NCBI RefSeq assembly: GCF_013387485.1 | Contig: NZ_JABBXB010000002.1 | Coordinates: 382,405-446,404 of the forward strand | DNA length: 64,000 bases | Direction of reading: 5' to 3' | Origin: Stenotrophomonas sp. SAM-B | Lineage (GTDB): Bacteria > Pseudomonadota > Gammaproteobacteria > Xanthomonadales > Xanthomonadaceae | In this document: positions 58,556 to 64,000 of the stretch, in pieces | Numbering within the stretch: position 1 is the stretch's first letter | Layout of the letters: every line of letters begins with the position of its first letter | Program-made: the position numbers and the translations under genes | Notes under the pieces: generated by a model | Seen by the model: the letters and a program-made list of their open reading frames with translations, nothing else | Told to the model about the DNA's origin: nothing | Database searches by the model: none

Positions 58556-60040
58556 ATGCAGGACCTGCATGCCGCACATGCCCATTTCGGCTGGTTCAAA
58601 CGCCGCCGCCAGATGCACGTCGACGAAGTCACCGTCGTTGACCGTCCGATGTTGAAGAAGGCCGTCGGCGCCGCCGCGCTCGGCAACGCGATGGAATGGT
58701 TCGATTTCGGTGTCTACGGTTACCTGGCCGTGACCCTCGGTCAGGTGTTCTTCCCCGACAGCAGCCCGACCGCGCAGCTGATCGCGACCTTCGCGACCTT
58801 CACCGTCGCCTTCCTGGTGCGCCCGCTGGGCGGCCTGGTATTCGGGCCGCTGGGTGACAAGTACGGGCGCCAGAAAGTGCTGGCCTTCACCATGATCCTG
58901 ATGGCCGCCGGCACCTTCAGCATCGGGCTGATCCCTTCCTATGACCGGATCGGGATATGGGCGCCGGCACTGCTGCTGCTCGCCCGCATCGTGCAGGGCT
59001 TCTCCACCGGCGGTGAATACGGCGGCGCGGCAACTTTCATCGCCGAGTACTCGACCGACCGCAATCGCGGCCTGATGGGCAGCTGGCTGGAGTTCGGCAC
59101 GCTGGGTGGCTACATCGCCGGTGCCGGCACCGTCACCGCGCTGCACATGGCGCTAGGCACCCAGATGCTGGACTGGGGCTGGCGCATTCCGTTCCTGGTG
59201 GCGGGCCCGCTGGGCCTGCTCGGCCTGTACATGCGCATGAAGCTGGAAGAAACCCCGGCCTTCCGCGCGTATGCCGAAGAAGCCGAAAAGCGCGACCACG
59301 AACGTCCCGGCCTGGGCGCATTGTTCCGCGTTCATTGGGCGCAGCTGCTGATCTGCGTCGGCCTGGTCCTCGTGTTCAACGTCACCGATTACATGCTGCT
59401 CACCTACATGCCCAGCTATCTGAGCGTCACGATGGGCTACGCCGAGAGCAAGGGCCTGCTGCTGATCATCATCGTGATGCTGGTGATGATGCCGCTCAAT
59501 GTACTGGGCGGGTTGTTCAGCGATCGCCTGGGCCGCCGCCCGATGATCATCGGTGCCTGCATCGCGCTGTTCCTGCTGGCGATCCCGTGCCTGAAGCTGG
59601 TTGGCAGTGGCAATGACTGGCTGATCTTCCTCGGGCTGATGCTGCTCGGCGTGGCGCTGGTGTGCTTCACCAGCTCGATGCCGTCCACGCTGCCGGCGCT
59701 GTTCTATACGCCGGTGCGCTACAGCGCGCTGTCGATTGCCTTCAATGTCTCGGTGTCGCTGTTCGGTGGCACCACGCCGCTGGTGACCGCCTGGCTGGTG
59801 GAGCGCACCGGCGATCCACTGGTGCCGGCGTACTACCTGATGGGCGCGGCGGTGATCGGCGTGATCACCATGCTGTTCGTGCGTGAGACGGCCGGGATGC
59901 CGCTGCGTGGTTCGCCGCCGGCGGTGGCCAGCGAAGCCGAAGCCCGTGCGCTGATGCGCAGCGACGAGCCGGTCACGGTGGATGCGACCCAGCCGACGCT
60001 GCCGGTGGCCGCCGTGCCGGAGGACGCGCGTCCGGCGTAA
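58556..60040 (+). CDS. MHS-family proton symporter, ProP-like, 494 aa
   Basis: Twelve-helix major-facilitator transporter of the metabolite:H+ symporter branch. It has the MHS signature GNAMEWFDFGVYGYLAVTLG in the first helix, LGDKYGRQKVLAFTM as the loop 2-3 motif and STGGEYGGAATFIAEY in helix 5. ProP-type members import proline, glycine betaine or ectoine under osmotic stress. The ATG at 58556 has AGGAG 8 bases upstream. The 50-residue tail after the last helix is loosely acidic and lacks the coiled coil of E. coli ProP, so osmosensing may differ. Confidence 0.87.
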   Translation: MQDLHAAHAHFGWFKRRRQMHVDEVTVVDRPMLKKAVGAAALGNAMEWFDFGVYGYLAVTLGQVFFPDSSPTAQLIATFATFTVAFLVRPLGGLVFGPLGDKYGRQKVLAFTMILMAAGTFSIGLIPSYDRIGIWAPALLLLARIVQGFSTGGEYGGAATFIAEYSTDRNRGLMGSWLEFGTLGGYIAGAGTVTALHMALGTQMLDWGWRIPFLVAGPLGLLGLYMRMKLEETPAFRAYAEEAEKRDHERPGLGALFRVHWAQLLICVGLVLVFNVTDYMLLTYMPSYLSVTMGYAESKGLLLIIIVMLVMMPLNVLGGLFSDRLGRRPMIIGACIALFLLAIPCLKLVGSGNDWLIFLGLMLLGVALVCFTSSMPSTLPALFYTPVRYSALSIAFNVSVSLFGGTTPLVTAWLVERTGDPLVPAYYLMGAAVIGVITMLFVRETAGMPLRGSPPAVASEAEARALMRSDEPVTVDATQPTLPVAAVPEDARPA

Positions 60041-60075
60041 CGCCGGTCCGCGTCCATCATCAACGGCGCACCAAT

Positions 60076-60100
60076 GGCGCCGGGCGATCGGCCCGGCGCC
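60076..60100 (+). terminator. GC-rich hairpin after the ProP-like gene
   Basis: Perfect 10-base arms GGCGCCGGGC (60076-60085) and GCCCGGCGCC (60091-60100) close a GATCG loop, 35 bases after the stop. No T run follows, so it may be a processing or Rho-related stem rather than an intrinsic terminator. Confidence 0.45.
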
Positions 60101-60182
60101 GGCAACACCCGCACCGCAACATGTCAGCCCGATCGGCCAGTGCTAGGATCAACCTCACCTGAATCGATCTAAATTCAACGCC

Positions 60183-62525
60183 ATGACAAAAACGGGGACG
60201 GTGCGGTGGTTGGGGCTCGCGGTAGGGGCGATGTTGGTGGCCGGCACGGCCACGGCGGCACCGGCGAAGCTCGGCGAACGCGCTTATGCGGCGGTCGATC
60301 CGTTCATCGGCACGGCCGGGGAGGGGCACACCTATCCCGGCGCGACCGTGCCGTTCGGGATGGTGCAGCTCAGCCCGGACACCCGCATCCAGCCACGCGA
60401 GAAGGCGTATGGCTGGGCGGCGGGCTACCGGCATGACGACACCAGCATCGTCGGCTTCTCGCACACGCACTTCTCCGGCAGCGGCCATTCCGATCTGGGC
60501 GATGTGCTGCTGATGCCGGTGCGCACCGATGCCAGCCTGGAGCGTGGCGATCCGGACAAACCCGGCAGCGGCTATACCTCGCGCTTCCGCCACGACGACG
60601 AGCGCGCCGAGCCAGGCTACTACGCCGTCACGCTGGATGATCCGAAGGTGCGCGCCGAGCTGACCACCAGCACCCGCGTCGGCGTGCATCGCTATACCTA
60701 TCCGGCCAACCAGCCCGCACGCGTGCTGCTGGACCTGCGCACCAGCCTCTACGACTACCCGGGCAAGATCATGTGGTCACGCCTGCGCGCCCGCGAGGAC
60801 GGCACCATCACCGGCTTCCGCGAGACCCGCGGCTGGGCACCGGGCCGGCAGCTGTATTTCGCGATGCGCTTCTCGCGGCCGCTGACCGGTCACGCATTCC
60901 ACAACACCGAGACCGACATCGCCTACAAGGGCTTCCCGCCGCCGGGTCACCAGAGCCCGGCCCAGCGTGCGCAGATTGAAGGGCGCCAGCTGGTCGGCAC
61001 CTTCGATTTCGGCACGCTGGACACGCCGCTGGTGGTAACCGTGGCGATTTCGTCGGTCAGCGAGGCCGGTGCGATCGCCAACCTGGAGAGTGAAGTACCG
61101 GGCTTCGATTTCGACCGTGTCCGTGCCGAGGCTAAAACGCAGTGGACGCAGGCGCTGTCGGTGCTGGATATCGACGGCCCCGAGCACGACCGTCGCAGCG
61201 CCTACACCGCGCTGTATCACAGCCTGCTCGGGCCGACCGTGTTCATGGACAGCGATGGCCAGTACCGCGGCTCGGACAATGCCGTGCACCGCGCCGAGGG
61301 CTATACCAACTACTCGACGTTCTCGCTGTGGGACACCTACCGCGCCCTGCATCCGCTGCTGACCCTGGTGCAGCCGGAGAAGCGCAACAGTGATTTCATC
61401 AATTCGCTGCTCGCGCACCAGCACAACAGCGCCTACGGGATGCTGCCGGTATGGGCATTCCACGGGCAGGAAACCTGGTGCATGATCGGCTACCACGCCG
61501 TGCCGGTGATCGCCGATGCCTACCTCAAGGGCATCCGCGGGTTCGATGAGAACAAGGCGTTGGCGGCGATGGTGGCCACCGCGAATTACGGCCCGTATGA
61601 CGGCATCGCGCAGTACCGCGAACTGGGCTGGGTGCCGATCGATGAAGAAGGCGAGGCCGCCAGCAAGACGCTGGAATACGCCTTCGACGACTGGACCATC
61701 GCGCGCATGGCCAAGGCGATGGGCAACACCCAGGTCGCCGGTGAGTTCGAGAAGCGCGCCACGAACTGGCGCAATGCCTATGACAAGGACACCGGTTTCA
61801 TGCGGGCGCGCAAGCGCGATGGCAGCTTCCGCACGCCGTTCGACCCGAGCGCCAGCGGCTACGGCACGGATTACACCGAAGGCAACGCCTGGCAGTACTC
61901 CTGGTATGTGCCGCACGACGTGGCCGGCCTGGCCGCTGCGCACGGGGGCAGCGACGCGTTGCTGGCCCGTCTGGACCAGGTGTTCGAGGCCAAGGTCGAC
62001 CCCTCGATCTTCGAGCACATGGAAGACATCACCGGCCTGATCGGCTGGTACGCGCACGGCAACGAGCCCAGCCACCACGTGGCCTACCTGTATGCCCACG
62101 CCGGCCAGCCGTGGCGCACCCAGGCCCGCCTGAAACAGATCATGGACACCCAGTACGCCGACCGTCCCGATGGCCTGGCCGGCAATGACGACCTGGGCCA
62201 GATGTCGGCGTGGTACGTGTTCACCGCGCTGGGCTTCTACCCGGTGGCACCAGGTAGTGGCGAATACATCATCGGCCGCCCGTTCCTGCCCAAGGCGGCG
62301 CTGCACCTGCCCAACGGCAAGACCTTCACCATCGTCACCGACGGGCTGGGCAAGGGCCACGACTACGTCGGCTCGGTGACGCTCAATGGCCAGCCGCTGC
62401 AGCGCACCTTCCTGCGCCACGAGGAAATCCTGGCCGGTGGCGAGCTGCGCTTCACCCTCCAGGCCGAGCCGAACAAGGCCTGGCCGGGGCAGGGCGCGGA
62501 ACAGCCGTACTCGATGTCCCGCTGA
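60183..62525 (+). CDS. GH92-family alpha-mannosidase, exported, 780 aa
   Basis: A signal peptide (1-26, ending ATAAPA) is followed by the N-terminal beta-sandwich of GH92 enzymes (VDPFIGTAGEGHTYPGATVP, GMVQLSPDTR) and a C-terminal (alpha/alpha)6 barrel. The barrel contains LWDTYRALHPLLTL, NSAYGMLPVWAFHGQETWCM and YTEGNAWQYSWYVPHD. These Ca2+-dependent inverting exo-mannosidases remove alpha-1,2 (some 1,3/1,4/1,6) mannose from N-glycans or yeast mannan in the periplasm. In xanthomonads GH92 genes are often part of N-glycan-use clusters, but no other glycosidase is next to this one. Confidence 0.92.
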   Translation: MTKTGTVRWLGLAVGAMLVAGTATAAPAKLGERAYAAVDPFIGTAGEGHTYPGATVPFGMVQLSPDTRIQPREKAYGWAAGYRHDDTSIVGFSHTHFSGSGHSDLGDVLLMPVRTDASLERGDPDKPGSGYTSRFRHDDERAEPGYYAVTLDDPKVRAELTTSTRVGVHRYTYPANQPARVLLDLRTSLYDYPGKIMWSRLRAREDGTITGFRETRGWAPGRQLYFAMRFSRPLTGHAFHNTETDIAYKGFPPPGHQSPAQRAQIEGRQLVGTFDFGTLDTPLVVTVAISSVSEAGAIANLESEVPGFDFDRVRAEAKTQWTQALSVLDIDGPEHDRRSAYTALYHSLLGPTVFMDSDGQYRGSDNAVHRAEGYTNYSTFSLWDTYRALHPLLTLVQPEKRNSDFINSLLAHQHNSAYGMLPVWAFHGQETWCMIGYHAVPVIADAYLKGIRGFDENKALAAMVATANYGPYDGIAQYRELGWVPIDEEGEAASKTLEYAFDDWTIARMAKAMGNTQVAGEFEKRATNWRNAYDKDTGFMRARKRDGSFRTPFDPSASGYGTDYTEGNAWQYSWYVPHDVAGLAAAHGGSDALLARLDQVFEAKVDPSIFEHMEDITGLIGWYAHGNEPSHHVAYLYAHAGQPWRTQARLKQIMDTQYADRPDGLAGNDDLGQMSAWYVFTALGFYPVAPGSGEYIIGRPFLPKAALHLPNGKTFTIVTDGLGKGHDYVGSVTLNGQPLQRTFLRHEEILAGGELRFTLQAEPNKAWPGQGAEQPYSMSR

Positions 62526-62544
62526 CCGGCTGCCGGGGCGCCCT

Positions 62545-62592
62545 TCTGGCCAAAATGGGATTTATGTCCAATTTGGCCAGAGGGGGTATAGT
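62545..62592 (+). promoter_or_regulatory. Autoregulatory operator/promoter of the toxin-antitoxin pair
   Basis: An inverted repeat of about 15 bases (TCTGGCCAAAATGGGA at 62545-62560 and TCCAATTTGGCCAGA at 62567-62581, one mismatch and one extra base) is followed at 62587 by TATAGT, a good -10 box. The operator overlaps where the -35 region must lie. This is the usual layout for repression by an antitoxin or toxin-antitoxin complex. The antitoxin ATG follows at 62619. Confidence 0.7.
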
Positions 62593-62618
62593 AGGGCCAT
62601 CCCGTCCTGGAGCGTGCC

Positions 62619-62960
62619 ATGACCCTGCCACTGGATCTGCCCGGCCTTGAAAAGGCCACGGCGTCGTCGGTGAAAACCCGCGGCTGGCCCAGCCTGATGC
62701 GGACCGTCCGCGAGAAACAGGCCCTGGTGATCACCAACCACAATCACCCCGAAGCGGTGATCGTGGACATCAAGACCTACCAGGAGCTGCTGGCCAAGGC
62801 TGCCGGTGGCGACGCCGACGAGCGGCTGGGCGAGCTGGAACGCCTGCGCGCCGCGTTCGATACCGCGCTGGCCAGCCTGGGCCGCGATGGCGGGCTGGGC
62901 AAGGTGCTGGGTCAGCCGATCCGCCGTGGCCGCAAGGTCGCCCTCGGCAGCCCCCTCTGA
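62619..62960 (+). CDS. Phd/YefM-type antitoxin, 113 aa
   Basis: The N-terminal half has the Phd/YefM DNA-binding fold: SSVKTRGWPSLMRTVREKQALVI and NHNHPEAVIVDIKTYQELL. The C-terminal half (GELERLRAAFDTALASL and the basic end RRGRKVALGSPL) should wrap the toxin. It is preceded by a strong palindromic operator and followed after 3 bases by the zeta-like kinase gene. Antitoxin function is inferred from fold and context. Pairing of a Phd-type protein with a zeta-like toxin is not the textbook epsilon-zeta arrangement. Confidence 0.82.
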   Translation: MTLPLDLPGLEKATASSVKTRGWPSLMRTVREKQALVITNHNHPEAVIVDIKTYQELLAKAAGGDADERLGELERLRAAFDTALASLGRDGGLGKVLGQPIRRGRKVALGSPL

Positions 62961-62963
62961 CCG

Positions 62964-63587
62964 ATGGGGCGCATTCTGGTACTGGCCGGTGTCAATGGCG
63001 CCGGCAAGAGTTCGCTGCTGGGCATGTGGCTGGAAGAAGAAGGCCTGACCTGGTTCAACCCGGATACGTTCACCCGCCGCCTGGTGGAGACGGGGTGGTC
63101 GTTGGGCGAGGCCAACGCTGCGGCCTGGAATGAAGGCGCGCGCCGGCTGCGGCAGGCGATCGACGAGGGTACCGACTTCGCGTTCGAAACCACGTTGGGC
63201 GGCAACACCATCCCGCGCCTGCTGCGCGAGGCGTGCGGGCAGCACGACGTGGCGATCTGGTTCTGCGGCCTGCAGAGCGTGGAGCTGCACATGCAACGCG
63301 TCGCCGCGCGGGTCAGTCGCGGTGGGCACGATATCCCCGCCGACAAAATCCGCGCCCGCTACGACTCCTCCCGCGAGAACCTGCTGGCCCTGTTGCCGCA
63401 TCTGGCGGAACTGCACGTCTACGACAACAGCGCCCCGGCCGACGCCCACGGCGCCGAACCGCTGCCGGTGCTGCAGCTGGATCGCAACGGGCTGCACTAT
63501 CCGGCCTCGGCGATCGAGTTGCTGCAGACCCCCGACTGGGCCAAGCCCATCGTGATGCGGGCCATGGAGCTGCATACCCCGGTGTAA
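62964..63587 (+). CDS. Zeta-toxin-like P-loop kinase, 207 aa
   Basis: The Walker A is GVNGAGKSS (residues 9-17). WFNPDTF holds an Asp (34) where zeta toxins have their catalytic Asp, and FAFETTLGG (Glu75) corresponds to the substrate-binding segment. RARYDSSRENL carries the arginines used for ATP binding in this group. Zeta toxins phosphorylate UDP-N-acetylglucosamine and block cell-wall synthesis; the short form here resembles chromosomal zeta-like/AAA proteins. Toxicity and substrate are inferred. The three-base gap to the antitoxin gene indicates one operon. Confidence 0.8.
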   Translation: MGRILVLAGVNGAGKSSLLGMWLEEEGLTWFNPDTFTRRLVETGWSLGEANAAAWNEGARRLRQAIDEGTDFAFETTLGGNTIPRLLREACGQHDVAIWFCGLQSVELHMQRVAARVSRGGHDIPADKIRARYDSSRENLLALLPHLAELHVYDNSAPADAHGAEPLPVLQLDRNGLHYPASAIELLQTPDWAKPIVMRAMELHTPV

Positions 63588-63590
63588 GCG

Positions 63591-64000
63591 TTACTGCAGG
63601 GGCCTGAGCAGCAACAGCACGCTCAGCGTCAGCATGAACACCGCGATGCCCGCGTCCAGCAAGCGCCACGCCTTGGCATGCGCGAACCACGGTTGCAGCC
63701 AGCGCGCCCCGACGCCCAGCAGGGTGAACCACGACACGCTGGCCAGGCACGCGCCTGCCGCGAACAGCCACCGGGCATCGCCCGGGTAGCGGGTCGAGAG
63801 GCTGCCGAGCAGCACCATCGTGTCCAGGTAGACGTGCGGATTGAGGAAGGTGAATGCCAGGCAGACCAGCAGCGTGCGCTGCCATCCCGCCTGGATGTCA
63901 GAAGCTGCATCGAGCCCGCCACCGCAGGACCACGCCCGGCGCGCGGCCATAAGGCCGTATACCGCGAGAAAGGCCGCCCCACCGAAGCGCAGGACCTCGA
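63591..64000 (-). CDS. LysE/ArgO-family exporter, C-terminal part (5' end outside window)
   Basis: The frame is open to the right edge of the window (FGGAAFLAVYGL just inside it), so the start lies beyond 64000. Visible are four hydrophobic segments, including LVCLAFTFLNPHVYLDTMVLLG. Its Asn-Pro-His-x-Tyr-x-Asp is the diagnostic LysE/ArgO motif for export of lysine or arginine. It converges with the zeta-like gene, with three bases between stops. Confidence 0.87.
   Translation of the reverse strand, partial: EVLRFGGAAFLAVYGLMAARRAWSCGGGLDAASDIQAGWQRTLLVCLAFTFLNPHVYLDTMVLLGSLSTRYPGDARWLFAAGACLASVSWFTLLGVGARWLQPWFAHAKAWRLLDAGIAVFMLTLSVLLLLRPLQ

Noticed and set aside
1-64000. tRNA, rRNA, insertion sequences, prophage genes or a replication origin
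   Set aside because: No conserved tRNA T-arm/acceptor pattern, rRNA core sequence, transposase or integrase motif, or DnaA-box cluster was seen. A dedicated scan could still find a short RNA gene.

Overview
The window reads as the chromosome of a Stenotrophomonas-like member of the Xanthomonadaceae. The DNA is GC-rich with xanthomonad-style TonB receptors, GH92 mannosidase and MHS transporter. A short hairpin at 13766-13788 begins with GTAG and has the form of the SMAG extragenic repeats known from Stenotrophomonas maltophilia. I see no rRNA or tRNA gene, CRISPR array, intact insertion sequence or prophage.

Layout. 1-7263: three tandem classical autotransporters (the first cut by the window edge). 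7643-13687: a LuxR-type response regulator followed by a four-gene CS1/alternate chaperone-usher fimbrial operon (major subunit, usher, tip adhesin, chaperone). 13846-18471: a 1541-residue trimeric autotransporter adhesin. 18563-21539: an RstAB-like two-component pair divergent from a small outer-membrane barrel. 21618-23537: an asparagine-synthetase-like enzyme lacking its N-terminal cysteine. 23631-27989: a probably frameshifted secreted protein, an AraC regulator and a TonB-dependent receptor. 28145-30769: a GNAT acetyltransferase and an OafA-type acyltransferase. 31519-34070: two tandem type IV pilin-like genes and a MATE pump. 34182-38538: a BvgS-type hybrid kinase convergent with a second LuxR-type regulator. 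39066-41633: a pilin followed by an unknown protein, an MglA-like GTPase and two roadblock-type proteins. 41747-42801: a pilin remnant running into an AraC gene. 42824-46750: a secreted protein, a YdjM-like membrane protein and a second hybrid kinase. 47040-48767: an orphan 81-residue protein and a shortened DsbD. 48768-49504: a scar of a truncated GntR gene and a broken HigBA-like module. 49665-50772: three small envelope genes. 50864-55043: a DUF3348/DUF802/OmpA/DUF2894 cluster resembling an ion-driven envelope motor. 55105-62525: metabolic and transport genes ending in a GH92 enzyme. 62619-63587: a Phd-type antitoxin with a zeta-like toxin. 63591-64000: the 3' part of a LysE-family exporter.

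How it may work together. The left 48 kb is dominated by surface adhesins and pilins, their regulators and a disulfide-reduction protein. A 19-base motif, consensus TTTNCNANTTSTTGCATGG, lies 82-179 bases before seven of these genes, each time oriented towards the gene: an autotransporter, a response regulator, the fimbrial operon, two pilin loci, a hybrid kinase and the DsbD-like gene. I infer a shared adhesion/pilus regulon that includes some of its own regulators. This motif, the pilin-GTPase-roadblock operon and the DUF802/OmpA motor-like cluster are the best candidates for undescribed biology here.
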